This document shows, in pieces, positions 47,092 to 56,379 of a stretch of DNA of 64,000 nt. The stretch spans positions 620,001 through 684,000 of the forward strand of contig JACKIB010000001.1 in the NCBI GenBank assembly GCA_020638695.1, read 5' to 3'. The position numbers and the translations under genes were made by a program. Source of the DNA: Planctomycetota bacterium (GTDB lineage: Bacteria; Planctomycetota; UBA1135; UBA2386). Positions within the stretch are counted from its first letter, which is position 1. Each line of letters begins with the position of its first letter. The notes under the pieces were generated by a model. The model was not told the origin of the DNA. It did not search any database and saw only the letters and a list, made by a program, of their open reading frames with translations.

Positions 47092-48039
47092 GTGGACCAC
47101 CCGACCTCGCTGCTGACCAGCCCGCGCCGCGACGACCGCGAAGCGTACCTGCTCGCCGACCTCTGCGCGGCGGTCGAGGCCGGACTGACCGCCGAGCAGA
47201 TCCTCAACGGCCCGAGCACGGCGACCCTACCGGGGGTGGCACGGAGCGGGACCACGCTGTCGGAGGGGTTGCTGCAGAAGGGCCTGCACCTGGCGCCCCA
47301 CGAGCTCTTGATGCTCGAGACCTCCGAGCGCGCCGGCTCTCTTCCGCGCACGCTCCGCGCCCTGTCGGTTGCCCGGTCGCGGCGCGCCGAACGGTTCCGC
47401 CAAGTGTGCTGGCGGCTGGCCTACCCGGCGTTCCTGCTGGTGATGGGGCTCGGGTTCTCGTTGCTGCTCGGCGTGGTGATGGGGCGCGGTCTCTCGCACA
47501 CCCTGACCGCAATGCTGGTACTCGCCGGACTCGTGGGCGGCGCCTACTGGTTCGTCCGCTCGGCGATGCGCCGCCCGGACGCACGCGGCAGCGGCTGGAT
47601 CGGGAAGCTGATGCTGGAGCTCGGCGAACTCCCCTACCTGCAGGCGATGCACGGCCTGTACGGCGCCGGTGTGAAGATCCACGAAGCACACGCCCTGGCG
47701 TCGCTGACCTCGCCGGTCGAAAGCGTGCGCGTGCAGCTCGACGCCACGGCCACCCGCATGCGCGATGGCGCGACCTGGTCCGAAGCGCTGAACGGGGTCG
47801 GCGCCCTGCACACCGAGACCCGGCAGATGCTCGCCACCGCCGAGCTGTCCGGCGACCTCGAAGCCGCACTCGACCGAGCGGTCACGCGCCGCCAAGCCAG
47901 CATCGACCAGCAGACCCGCCGGCTGCTGGTGGCCGTGGTCGCATTGTGTTCGGTGCTGGTCTACGGGTACGTGATCTACTTCATCCTCGACTTCTGGAGC
48001 AGCTACTACTCGGGGCTCAACTCCGCGCTCGGTAGGTGA
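47092..48039 (+). CDS. type II secretion system F-family protein (GspF/PilC-like)
   Basis: A 315-residue inner-membrane protein with GTG start. It contains two T2SSF-type repeats: the first around TTLSEGLLQKGLHLAPHELL and the second around LYGAGVKIHEAHALASLTSP, each followed by a hydrophobic segment (CWRLAYPAFLLVMGLGFSLL, LLVAVVALCSVLVYGYVIYF). It is shorter than GspF (about 400 residues). GspF/PilC are platform proteins of type II secretion or type IV pili. No other gsp or pil gene is nearby, so it is an orphan. Confidence 0.85.
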   Translation: MDHPTSLLTSPRRDDREAYLLADLCAAVEAGLTAEQILNGPSTATLPGVARSGTTLSEGLLQKGLHLAPHELLMLETSERAGSLPRTLRALSVARSRRAERFRQVCWRLAYPAFLLVMGLGFSLLLGVVMGRGLSHTLTAMLVLAGLVGGAYWFVRSAMRRPDARGSGWIGKLMLELGELPYLQAMHGLYGAGVKIHEAHALASLTSPVESVRVQLDATATRMRDGATWSEALNGVGALHTETRQMLATAELSGDLEAALDRAVTRRQASIDQQTRRLLVAVVALCSVLVYGYVIYFILDFWSSYYSGLNSALGR

Positions 48040-48226
48040 GCCTCGAACGACGGACGGTTGTCGTCGCGAGGGCACGGTCACGCCCACCCGCAGCCGATCC
48101 CGAGACGGTCAGTCGGGCACTTGTTCTCACAAGGAACTCACACGCCCGTCCCACTCCGAATCGCGAATCCAACGCAACCCGACAGCGGCGCGATCCGCGG
48201 CCCCCGCAGCTCACGGCACACCCGGG

Positions 48227-50134
48227 CTATTGCCCGGCGAGCGCCTCGAGTTCCTCCCAGCGGGCGTACAACGCCTCGACCTCGCGCTGCGCCGCTTCCC
48301 GCTGTTCGGCCACCTTGTGGCCATCGATCGCCGGGTCGGTCCAAGTCGCCGGGTCGGCCAACCGGGCGTCGAGCGCGGCTACCTGCTGTTCCGCCGCGGC
48401 CAAGCGATCGGGCAGCGCCTCGAGCTCCTGCCGCTCGCGGGTGCTCAGCTTCCGGTTGGCGGTCGCCCGCTCGCTCGGTCGCGCGGGTTCCGCGGTCCGA
48501 GGCACTGCAGCCGCATCGGTCGCGGCACGCTCCGCGCGCAACTTGTCGAGCAACCCCGACAGGTCGCCGGCGTGGATCCGGTGCCCGCCGTGCCCGTCGA
48601 GGTAGACGATTCGCGTGGCGACGCGGTCGAGGAAGAACCGGTCGTGGCTGACCACCAGGACCACCCCGGGGAACGCGCACAACGCCTCCTCGAGGACCCG
48701 CAGGGTCATCAGGTCGAGGTCGTTGGTCGGTTCGTCGAGCACCAACACGTTGCCGCCGGCACTCAGCAGCTTGGCCAACAACACCCGATTGCGCTCGCCG
48801 CCCGACAGCGCGGCGACCTGGGTGTGCTTGCGAGCGCCCGGGAACAGAAAGCCGTCGAGGAACGCCTCGACCCGAATCATGCGCCCGTCGACCGACACGT
48901 AGTCGCGTCCCCCGCCGACCTCCTCCAGCACCGTCTTCTGCGGATCGAGGTCGGAGCGGCGCTGGTCGATCGCCGCGAATCGGACGGTGGAGCCGCGTTC
49001 GACTTCGCCTTCGCTGGGCGCCAACTCGCCGGTGCACAGACGCAACAGCGTGCTCTTGCCGGCGCCGTTGGGGCCGACGATGCCGATGCATGTCCGCGCG
49101 CCGATCTCCAGGTCGAAACCGCGCAGCAGCGGTTGCTCCCCGTATCCGGCCGTGACGCCGCGCAGGTGCAGGACGCGTTCACCGAGCCGTGGTCCCGGCG
49201 GGATCTCGAAGGCGAGTTCTGCACCCGCGGCCGGGGGCGCCGCGTCGACCAGGGCGTGGAACCGGTCGATCCGTGCCTTGGCCTTGGTGGTGCGCGCGGG
49301 CGGACCCCGCCGCATCCATTCGGTCTCGCGACGCAGCAGGTTGAGCCGGGTCGACTCCGCCGCGTGTTCGCGTTCGAGGCGGGCCGCCCGCGCAGCTACG
49401 AACGCCCCATAGCCACCGTCGTACTCGTGCACCACACCGTGTTCGAGTTCGATCGTGCGGCTGACCAACCGATCGAGGAAGTACCGGTCGTGAGTGACCA
49501 ACACCAAGGGCGTCCGCCCCTGCGACAGGAAGTCCTCCAACCAGTCGATGGCTTCCGCGTCGAGGTGGTTGGTCGGCTCGTCCAGCAACAGAAGATCGGG
49601 CCCCGACAACAACACCCGGGCCAGCGCAACCCGCCGCCGCTCTCCGCCCGACAGGGACCCGCACAGCGCTTGGACGTCGCCCAGCCCCAGCCGCTCGACC
49701 ATCGCCTGGACCCGATGTTCGACATCGTGTCCACCCTGTGCCGCGAGCTGATCCTCCAGCCGCGCCTGCTCGGCGAGCAAGCCATCGAGCCGCTCGGCCG
49801 GCGCGTCCGCAAGCTGGTCGTGCAGCGTCTCGAGCGCCGACAGAGTCGCAGCGCGTTCGGCCAGCGCTTCGCGGACCGCTTCGGCGACCGTCCGCTCGGC
49901 GGGAAGCGCTGGGTCCTGCTCGAGGTAGCCGATCCGGAGCCCGCGCTGCACCGTGCGCAGGCCGTGATCCGGATGCTCGACACCGGCGAGAATGCGCATC
50001 AGCGTCGACTTGCCGGACCCGTTGGCGCCCAGGATGCCCACGCGGTCGTCCTCGGCGATCACCAGCGAGACGCCGCGCAGCAGCTGCCGGTCGCCATAGG
50101 TCTTCTCGACCTGCTGCAGGGTCAGTTTGCCCAT
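48227..50134 (-). CDS. ABC-F family ATPase (Uup/EttA-like)
   Basis: A 635-residue soluble protein with two ATPase domains. Walker A motifs are GANGSGKSTL and GPNGAGKSTL, signatures LSGGERRRVALARVL and LSGGERNRVLLAKLL, and Walker B motifs LLLLDEPTNHLD and VLVLDEPTNDLD. A charged coiled-coil C-terminus (about residues 550-635) is the Uup-type extension. ABC-F proteins act on the ribosome, and Uup also affects DNA precise excision. It has no transmembrane segment. The neighbour upstream lies 7 bp away on the same strand. Confidence 0.93.
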   Translation of the reverse strand: MGKLTLQQVEKTYGDRQLLRGVSLVIAEDDRVGILGANGSGKSTLMRILAGVEHPDHGLRTVQRGLRIGYLEQDPALPAERTVAEAVREALAERAATLSALETLHDQLADAPAERLDGLLAEQARLEDQLAAQGGHDVEHRVQAMVERLGLGDVQALCGSLSGGERRRVALARVLLSGPDLLLLDEPTNHLDAEAIDWLEDFLSQGRTPLVLVTHDRYFLDRLVSRTIELEHGVVHEYDGGYGAFVAARAARLEREHAAESTRLNLLRRETEWMRRGPPARTTKAKARIDRFHALVDAAPPAAGAELAFEIPPGPRLGERVLHLRGVTAGYGEQPLLRGFDLEIGARTCIGIVGPNGAGKSTLLRLCTGELAPSEGEVERGSTVRFAAIDQRRSDLDPQKTVLEEVGGGRDYVSVDGRMIRVEAFLDGFLFPGARKHTQVAALSGGERNRVLLAKLLSAGGNVLVLDEPTNDLDLMTLRVLEEALCAFPGVVLVVSHDRFFLDRVATRIVYLDGHGGHRIHAGDLSGLLDKLRAERAATDAAAVPRTAEPARPSERATANRKLSTRERQELEALPDRLAAAEQQVAALDARLADPATWTDPAIDGHKVAEQREAAQREVEALYARWEELEALAGQ

Positions 50135-50141
50135 GCCCCGT

Positions 50142-51890
50142 TCAGCGGTCGCGGGCCGCGTGGAAGCGGTCGTATGCCTGTTCGACTGCCGGCCAGCTGA
50201 CCGCCTTCAGCATGGTGTCGTTCACCGCCTCGCGGAGCTTGGTCCGCGCGGCGTCGCGTGCCTTCACCCGCTGGTCCGCTTGCTCCTTGGTCAGTGAAGG
50301 CACGTGCCCGGCGCCGGGGTTGACCGCGGGAACGCGCATTCCGCGACCGATCGCCCCCACCACCGCTTTGGCGTAGTCGGCGAGGAACGTCTCCCCGAGC
50401 GGCGCGCCGCCCTCGACCAGGAACCGAACCACGCGGGTGCGCAGATGCTTCAGCTTCCGATCGCGCGGTTCGGGGGGCGGGCTGGTCTCGCGAATCACCA
50501 CCTCGACGCCCGGCAAGCTCCGCCGCCGGCGACCCTCGCGCACCACGTCGCGTTCGCCGTCGGGCACCACCGGCTGCAGCTTGCTGCCGGCCAACCGCGT
50601 GTTCGCGAGGTACGCAGCGACCCCGACACGCCACCACGCCGGCATCGATTCGTACAGCCCTCCGCACTTGTCGGTCAGGTACTGCTGCAGCAACCCACGG
50701 TGGAGCTCGTCGAGCGCACCGGGTTGGTGCGGTGCGCCTCCGGCCACGAACACCACCTCGCGGATCGACGGCACGTAGTCGTCGTCGCGGGTGCTGCGCG
50801 CCCGGTAGCGCCAGTAGGCACGCCGATCGGTGAACACCCGAATCACGCCGCCGATCGGCATCTCGTCGGAGACCCGCGCCAGGTGCGCGTCGAGCCAAGC
50901 CCAGCTCGCCTCCGCGGCGCGCAGCACCGCGGCGTTCACCTTCGGCGGCGCCTGCGTGATCAGCAAGAATCGCTGGGTGCGCTGCGTGCGCCAACCGGGC
51001 AGGGCGCGCTTGTGCACCGCGTCGAGGAACTGCTGCTGGAACGTGAAACGCTGCGCGTGGCGCTGTGCCAGCTCGAGTTCGCGCCAGCGCTGCGGATCAC
51101 GCCGCCACAACGGCGGGCGATACGGATCGGCTGCGACCGCTTCGGGATCCTTGGGCCGCACCGCGGGCACCCGGTGGAAGCTTCGCAGCGTCGCGTCGAG
51201 CTCCTTGTGCAGCTTGTCGGCGTAGCGCTCGAGCACCTGCAGCTCGACCGCGATACTCGCGTGCTCGAGCTCGAACACCCGAGTCTCGATGCGGTACGCG
51301 CGGTCCATCCAGGTCTGCGCGAAGCGGAGTCTGCGGCACCGCACACCCCCCTGCTCGCCCTGCTCATCGAGCTCGACCTTCAGTTCACCCGGGACGTTGC
51401 GCTGCAGGTAGTCGGGGTAGTCGAGGTACAGGTCGACCACCTCGGGAGCGGCCCCGCCGGACGACGGCTCGCGGCCCGCGACTTCGGCAGAGGGCTTCGC
51501 CGCAGGCGCTCCGGGGGCCGCGGGGCGGTCCGGCGGCCGCCCCACGGGGGGCTGGTCCACGGGGGGCTGGTCCACGGGAGGGCTGCCCTTGGGCCGCGCC
51601 GCGCCGGATTCGCGCGGCACCCGCTGCTTGGCCAGGTCCTTAGGGAACACCAACAACCGCAACGCCGGCCGGTGGTCGCCCCGCTGACCGGGCACCGAGT
51701 AGCCGCGGGCCGAGTGGTAGAGGCCGACTTCGAATCGCCGGTCCTTCTCCGCGGGCATCCGTACCCACTTGTCCGGCACCTTCACCTTGAAGCCGTGTTC
51801 GACGGACACGTGGTAGCCGCGCTGCGCCACGGCCCCGGACAGCAACGTCCCGAGCAGGACCAGGCAGTGGATGGGTATGCGCGTGGACAT
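50142..51890 (-). CDS. secreted DUF1570-like protein with degenerate metalloprotease site
   Basis: A 582-residue protein with a signal peptide (PIHCLVLLGTLLSGAVAQRG). A Pro-rich linker with DQPP repeats (about residues 105-135) follows an N-terminal domain. The C-terminal half resembles gluzincin/DUF1570 proteins of Planctomycetota (IGGVIRVFTDRRAYWRYRAR, MPAWWRVGVAAYLANTRL), but the HExxH site is replaced by LDELHRGLLQQYL, so proteolysis is doubtful. ATG 51890 is chosen for the signal peptide. It precedes the ABC-F gene by 7 bp. Confidence 0.72.
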   Translation of the reverse strand: MSTRIPIHCLVLLGTLLSGAVAQRGYHVSVEHGFKVKVPDKWVRMPAEKDRRFEVGLYHSARGYSVPGQRGDHRPALRLLVFPKDLAKQRVPRESGAARPKGSPPVDQPPVDQPPVGRPPDRPAAPGAPAAKPSAEVAGREPSSGGAAPEVVDLYLDYPDYLQRNVPGELKVELDEQGEQGGVRCRRLRFAQTWMDRAYRIETRVFELEHASIAVELQVLERYADKLHKELDATLRSFHRVPAVRPKDPEAVAADPYRPPLWRRDPQRWRELELAQRHAQRFTFQQQFLDAVHKRALPGWRTQRTQRFLLITQAPPKVNAAVLRAAEASWAWLDAHLARVSDEMPIGGVIRVFTDRRAYWRYRARSTRDDDYVPSIREVVFVAGGAPHQPGALDELHRGLLQQYLTDKCGGLYESMPAWWRVGVAAYLANTRLAGSKLQPVVPDGERDVVREGRRRRSLPGVEVVIRETSPPPEPRDRKLKHLRTRVVRFLVEGGAPLGETFLADYAKAVVGAIGRGMRVPAVNPGAGHVPSLTKEQADQRVKARDAARTKLREAVNDTMLKAVSWPAVEQAYDRFHAARDR

Positions 51891-52050
51891 CGGAACGGGC
51901 CGGCAGCATACCGAAGTGCCACGGCGGACGAACCCCGGGATCCACCCGGCGCTGGCGGTAGCCCCCTCAGCGGGAAACGGGCTCCGACCTTCGCCGCAAC
52001 CGACCGCGTTCTCGCGCAATCGCGGCAACTCGGCCCGAGATGGTCCCCGG

Positions 52051-53793
52051 CTATTCGTGCCGCAGGTGGTAGCGCCGCTGGTCGGGCTTCACCCACCAGC
52101 GCTCCGGGACCATCCCGGTGAACCCCGGCACGGCGTCCTCGAAGCGCCGGTGCAGCAACAGCGCGTTGCGCGGGTGCACCAACAGCGTGACCGGCTGGTC
52201 CCGATGCACGGCGAGGTTGAAGCGTTGCAGCAACTCGATGCGCTTGGTGGCATCCAGCTCACGGCGCGCGGTGACCAGCAACGCGTCCACCTCGGCGTCG
52301 TGGTAGCGCATTCGATTGTGTCCACCTGGTGCACCGGTCGGGTTGGAGTGGAAGAACTCGAACGGGTCCACGCCCTCGGGGGAGTGACTCCAATACATCA
52401 AGAACCCGTCGAACTCGCCGCGTTCGCGCGCGGCGAGCGCCGCCCCCCATTCCATCAAGTTGCCGCGCAACTCCACTCCGGCGTCGCGGAATGCCCCCTG
52501 TGCCAGCTCGACCATCCGCCGGTATCGCGCCTGCCCGCGGTCGCCGACCAGCGTGATGCGCAGCGGACCGTTGGGTTGCCCGCTGCCGTAGCCCGCGGCC
52601 GCGAGTTCAGCGCGCGCCAGCTTCGGGTCGAACGCCCAAGGTGGGTCGAGGCCGTACTCCGGGGTTCCCTGTTTGAACCACGAACTCGCCACCACCGCGT
52701 CGCCACCGAGCAGCTCCTCGGCGATCGCCCGGCGGTCGAACAACCGGGTCAGGGCGCGCCGCACCCGCGGGTCGCGCAGCGCAGGCCGCTGGTGGTTCCA
52801 CACCACCAGGTATTGGCCGAGCACCGCCGAGTCGTAGCGGACCGCCCGGTAGTGCTCGAGCAGATCGGGATGGTCGGCGAGCAGTCGACCGAGATCCGGA
52901 GGTAGCACCCAGTCGAGCTGCTGGGCGCGCAGCGCGACGAACTGCGCCGGCTCGTCGAGCCCGAAACGCAGCCGCATCGCGGCGAGGTTCCAGCGCTCCG
53001 GGAAGGCGCGACGTTGCCACGACGATGGATTCTGCACCAACCACAGCTCGGTGCCGGCCCGCCACACCGGTGCGCCACGCCGGTCGACAGCGAGTCGGTA
53101 CGGCCCGGTACTCGGTCCGGGGAGGCGCACCGCAGCCAGCAGCCGACCGAACTCCGGCGCGCCGGGACGGTCCGGCACCGCCACGCCGCGTGCCGCCGCC
53201 AACTCCGCGATGCGCTGCACGAACCACCGCCGCTGCACCACCCGGTAGCCGATCGCCATCGCCGCCAATCCGGCGAAGTGGCGCGCCCGGAGCGTTATGC
53301 GGAAGCGCCGCGCATCGAGCGTCTCGAACGCAGCGATCTGCCCGACCGCGCTGGCGATCGACCCCGCTGGGACGGTCCGATCCTGCAACACTTCGTGGGT
53401 GAACCGCACGTCCTCGACCGTGACCGGCGTGCCGTCGCTGAATCGCACGCCATCGCGCAACGCGAAATCGAACCGCAACCCGTCCGGCGACGCCTCGCTC
53501 ACCTCGGCCAACGCCGGCACCAGCGCGCCGCTGGTCAGGTCGATCGCCATCAGGCAGTCGTGGGTGAATCGCAGCACGTAGCTGAGCGCCACGTGGTCAC
53601 TGGTGGTGAACGGGTTGAGGTGCGCGGGCTCGTGGAACGCGCCGCAGTAGGCGTCACCCTGTGGCCGCGGCCGGGTCGGATCGATCGGCGCGACGAAATC
53701 GGCGGAGCCGGTCGGTGGGGTGCGGACCAGAACCCAGCACAGCAACCCCGCGACCGCAACACAGATCAGCGCGACTGCCCACCGAAGCCGCAT
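52051..53793 (-). CDS. extracellular solute-binding protein family 5 (peptide/nickel type)
   Basis: A 580-residue protein with an N-terminal membrane anchor or signal (AVALICVAVAGLLCWVLV). Family 5 motifs include FHEPAHLNPFTTSDHVALSY, FALRDGVRFSDGTPVTVEDV and a C-terminal YHDAEVDALLVTARRELDAT. These proteins usually deliver oligopeptides to an ABC importer, but no permease or ATPase is linked here. It begins 3 bp before the stop side of fluC, on the same strand, so fluC and this gene may be one transcript. Confidence 0.88.
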   Translation of the reverse strand: MRLRWAVALICVAVAGLLCWVLVRTPPTGSADFVAPIDPTRPRPQGDAYCGAFHEPAHLNPFTTSDHVALSYVLRFTHDCLMAIDLTSGALVPALAEVSEASPDGLRFDFALRDGVRFSDGTPVTVEDVRFTHEVLQDRTVPAGSIASAVGQIAAFETLDARRFRITLRARHFAGLAAMAIGYRVVQRRWFVQRIAELAAARGVAVPDRPGAPEFGRLLAAVRLPGPSTGPYRLAVDRRGAPVWRAGTELWLVQNPSSWQRRAFPERWNLAAMRLRFGLDEPAQFVALRAQQLDWVLPPDLGRLLADHPDLLEHYRAVRYDSAVLGQYLVVWNHQRPALRDPRVRRALTRLFDRRAIAEELLGGDAVVASSWFKQGTPEYGLDPPWAFDPKLARAELAAAGYGSGQPNGPLRITLVGDRGQARYRRMVELAQGAFRDAGVELRGNLMEWGAALAARERGEFDGFLMYWSHSPEGVDPFEFFHSNPTGAPGGHNRMRYHDAEVDALLVTARRELDATKRIELLQRFNLAVHRDQPVTLLVHPRNALLLHRRFEDAVPGFTGMVPERWWVKPDQRRYHLRHE

Positions 53794-53796
53794 CGC

Positions 53797-54159
53797 TCAG
53801 CCGATCAGCCGGAGTCCAGCCAGCACGCACAGCACCCCGAGCGCGTTCTGCAGCAGCAGGTAGCCGGCGAACGCCGTCCAGCGCGCCTCCTGGAGCATCG
53901 TGCCAGCCTCCAGGGTAAAGGTGGAGAAGGTGGTGAACGCTCCGAGGAAACCCACGGCCACCACCGCGAGCGTCGCCGGCTCCACCCCACCGCGACGACT
54001 GAGCCCGACCAACAACCCCAGGGCGAAGCTACCCAACAGGTTGACGGTGCAGGTCGCGTACGGGAACTGGTCGCCCGCCACGGCGCGCACCAGATGCCCC
54101 AATCCGAACCGCAGCAGGCTGCCGGCGCCGCCGGCCAGGAAGATCAGGAGGATGTGCAC
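53797..54159 (-). CDS. fluC: fluoride channel Fluc/CrcB
   Basis: A 120-residue protein with four transmembrane helices. The Fluc signatures are present: GGAGSLLRF (N-terminus), CTVNLLGSFALG (with the conserved Asn) and GFLGAFTTFSTF (the phenylalanine-box and central sodium-site region). GTG at 54159 matches the family N-terminus; the frame upstream runs into repeats. Fluc dimers export fluoride. I see no fluoride riboswitch in the leader, where repeats R3 and R2 lie instead. Confidence 0.93.
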   Translation of the reverse strand: MHILLIFLAGGAGSLLRFGLGHLVRAVAGDQFPYATCTVNLLGSFALGLLVGLSRRGGVEPATLAVVAVGFLGAFTTFSTFTLEAGTMLQEARWTAFAGYLLLQNALGVLCVLAGLRLIG

Positions 54160-54248
54160 GGCGCCCCACACTACCGCCCTGCGGCAGGCGCCGCACTGGC
54201 CGCGCTGGGTGCACGCCCTGGCCGGACCATTCGGGCGTCGACCTCTGC

Positions 54249-54295
54249 CTAAATCCACGCACGTCCTGAATCGCCCTTCCGTGACGCAGACTCCG
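54249..54295 (-). repeat. repeat R3, copy b (half-element)
   Basis: On the minus strand GGAGTCTGCGTCACGGAAGG and the following 22 bases match 29868-29909 with one difference. The opposite arm of the palindrome is absent here. Confidence 0.75.
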
Positions 54296-54296
54296 A

Positions 54297-54360
54297 GCAA
54301 GGAGGACGGCAGGTTCTGCCCGAGGAGGCGCGGGGCAGCCCACCGTCGAGGAGCATCGTC
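54297..54360 (+). repeat. repeat R2, copy c (partial)
   Basis: GAGGACGGCAGGTTCTGCCC and CCGTCGAGGAGCA match the R2 copy at 59225-59330. It abuts R3, as at 29.7-29.9 kb, where R2 and R3 also occur together. Confidence 0.55.
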
Positions 54361-54515
54361 GCGAAGTCCGTCGCAACGTCGTGCCATCGTGGACGCCTCG
54401 CCACGCGCCCGTCTCCGCCACCCCACACGGACCGAGCCGCGCAGCCGGCCAAGTGGTCGCCGCGAAAGCTCAGCGGACCGCGACGTCGCGGCCGCGGGCC
54501 GCGCGGCGGCGTGCG

Positions 54516-55319
54516 CTACTCGGCCTTCTTCTCGCCTGACTTCTCGGCAGCTTTAGCCGGCCGGCGGAGCCCCAGCTTGGCGAGCTTCTCACGCTGATCC
54601 TCCAACTTCTTCCGCTCGACCTCGTTGAGCGCGAGCTCCTTCTCGAGCGCCTTCACCTTCGACTTCTTGTCGGACTTCTGCGCTCGATCGAGTTGTGCGC
54701 TCAGCTCCTTGCGCCGGTTGTCGAGCGCATCGAACTTGCTGAGCAACTGCTCGATGCCGCGCACCGCGCGGGTCGGGTCGGCGAGGTAGTCGTGCTTGAG
54801 GACCGACGTGATCGCCGCCCAGGTCACGCGATCCGAGGACGTGCCGAGGAACGACACGACCTTCTTGCCGTCACGGCTCGCGATTACCAGCCGCGCTGGG
54901 TTCTTCGCGTCGAACAGCGACCGGTACAGGTGCTTCTCCTCGAGCGACGCATCGGCGAGCTGCACGCAGTGGAACCATTTGCTGGCCAACTTGAAGCGTT
55001 CGCTCCCGAGCGCGGCCTCGAGCAGCTCCTTGACCTTTTGGTCCGACTTCTCGGTCTCGAAATGGATCAGCAGGGGACGCAGGTCATCGCCTGCGAGCTC
55101 ACGCAGCGCGGCGTCGCGACCCCGGGCCTGATCATCGAGAACCGGGTAGGCACCCTCCCAGTCGATGTTGAGAAGCGACTTGCTGGTCTCCAGCCGCGTC
55201 CAGGTGACGGCGCTCCCGGCGCCGCCTCCACCCCCGCATCACTGCGGGGCTGCGCCAGCGGGTGCGACGAGGATCGCGGCCAGGAAAGCGGCCACGCCGA
55301 AGGTGGGGAATCGGTGCAT
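54516..55319 (-). CDS. secreted thioredoxin-like protein with in-frame TGA (candidate selenoprotein or nonsense allele)
   Basis: Read through one TGA (55239-55241), the frame encodes 267 residues: a signal peptide (MHRFPTFGVAAFLAAILVAP), UGA at codon 27, a CGGGGGAGS linker, a thioredoxin-fold-like region (LRPLLIHFETEKSDQKVKEL, PARLVIASRDGKKVVSFLG) and a charged coiled-coil tail (KKSKVKALEKELALNEVERK). After the TGA there is no ATG, GTG or TTG for 83 codons, yet codon use stays coding-like, so the N-terminal part depends on the signal-peptide start. A hairpin with a CGGGA loop starts 16 nt after the TGA, in the range for a bacterial SECIS. Simple nonsense mutation or sequencing error remains possible. 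Confidence 0.6.
55205..55241 (-). promoter_or_regulatory. SECIS-like hairpin just after the in-frame TGA
   Basis: In the mRNA sense, GGUG pairs with CACC (outer) and GGCGC with GCGCC (inner) around the loop CGGGA, 21-25 nt after the UGA. Bacterial SECIS elements lie 16-37 nt after UGA and have a G among the first two loop bases; both hold here. In DNA this GC-rich such hairpins also arise by chance. Confidence 0.35.
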
Positions 55320-55392
55320 CGACGAACGGGGGATCAGGGTCTCGGGCAGTGGGCACAGCATAGCCGACCGCCGGGGCGTCGGTCACGCCTGA

Positions 55393-56309
55393 GCTGCAGG
55401 GGCCGCGAGTCGCGGCGGGACCCGGGGATTCGTCTGTACCTCCCAGGATACGTGGCAGCCGTTTCGCCGGCATGCAGCGGCCCCGGAAGCTCCAGCAAGC
55501 AAGCGGCCCAGGCCTCGTGGCGGCGCGCCGCGCCGCGCCCACCCAAGGCCTTGGGTGCGGCCTTGGCCGCGATAGGCTGCAGGGGCCGCGAGTCGCGGCG
55601 GGACCCGGGGATTCGTCTGTACCTCCCAGGATACGTGGCAGCCGTTTCGTCGGCATGCAGCGGCCCCGGAAGCTCCAGCAAGCAAGCGGCCCAGGCCTCG
55701 TGGCGGCGCGCCGCGCCGCGCCCACCCAAGGCCTTGGGTGCGGCCTTGGCCGCGATAGGCTGCAGGGGCCGCGAGTCGTGGCGGTACCCGGGGATTCGTC
55801 CGTACCTCCCAGGACACGTGGCAGCCGTTTCGCCGGCATGCAGCGGCCCCGGAAGCTCCAGCAAGCAAGCGGCCCAGGCCTCATGGCGGCGCGCCGCGCC
55901 GCGCCCACCCAAGGCCTTGGGTGCGGCCTTGGCCGCGATAGGCTGCAGGGGCCGCGAGTCGTGCCGGTACGCGGAGATTCGTCTGTACCTCCCCAGGACA
56001 CGTGGCAGCCGTTTCGCCGGCATGCAGCGGCCCCGGAAGCTCCAGCAAGCAAGCGGCCCAGGCCTCATGGCGGCGCGCCGCGCCGCGCCCACCCAAGGCC
56101 TTGGGTGCGGCCTTGGCCGCGATAGGCTGCAGGGGCCGCGAGTCGTGCCGGTACGCGGAGATTCGTCTGTACCTCCCCAGGACACGTGGCAGCTGTTTCG
56201 CCGGCATGCAGCGGCCCCGGAAGCTCCAGCAAGCAAGCGGCCCAGGCCTCATGGCGGCGCGCCGCGCCGCGCCCACCCAAGTCCTTGGGTGCGGCCTTGG
56301 CCGCGATAG
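55393..56309 (+). repeat. 183-bp tandem repeat array R4, five units
   Basis: Unit starts (CTGCAGGGGCCGCGAGTC) fall at 55394, 55577, 55760, 55943 and 56127, giving periods of 183, 183, 183 and 184 bp. Units are nearly identical, with changes concentrated around GCGGCGGGACCCGGGGATTC. Each ends with the palindrome CCCAAGGCCTTGGG and hairpin GCGGCCTTGGCCGC. Because 183 is 61 codons, several frames are open across the array, but the 184-bp unit breaks the frame and a copy exists between genes elsewhere, so I do not call it coding. It lies between the divergent thioredoxin-like gene and hemH. Confidence 0.93.
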
Positions 56310-56379
56310 CGACGTCCTGCGCGCTACCGAGCTGCGCCGAGCTGGAATCCGCAGGCCGAGCCGATACGAAGCAGGATCC

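Larger units (their letters stand above)
54160..54515. other. 356-bp intergenic region with R3 and R2 repeats
   Basis: The gap between fluC and the thioredoxin-like gene carries an R3 half-element (54249-54295) joined to an R2 fragment (54297-54360). The remaining 150 bp show nothing recognisable. The fluC promoter must lie here or within the repeats. Confidence 0.5.

Noticed and set aside
54160..54240. Fluoride riboswitch before fluC
   Set aside because: The conserved crcB-motif sequence and pseudoknot elements are not visible in the leader.
55132..56309. Long open frames with 61-residue repeats across the R4 array, on both strands
   Set aside because: They result from the 183-bp period; the 184-bp unit breaks the frame, no start or family supports them, and a copy of the unit lies between genes elsewhere.
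55393..56309. CRISPR array
   Set aside because: Direct tandem units of 183 bp without short repeats separated by unique spacers, and no cas genes.
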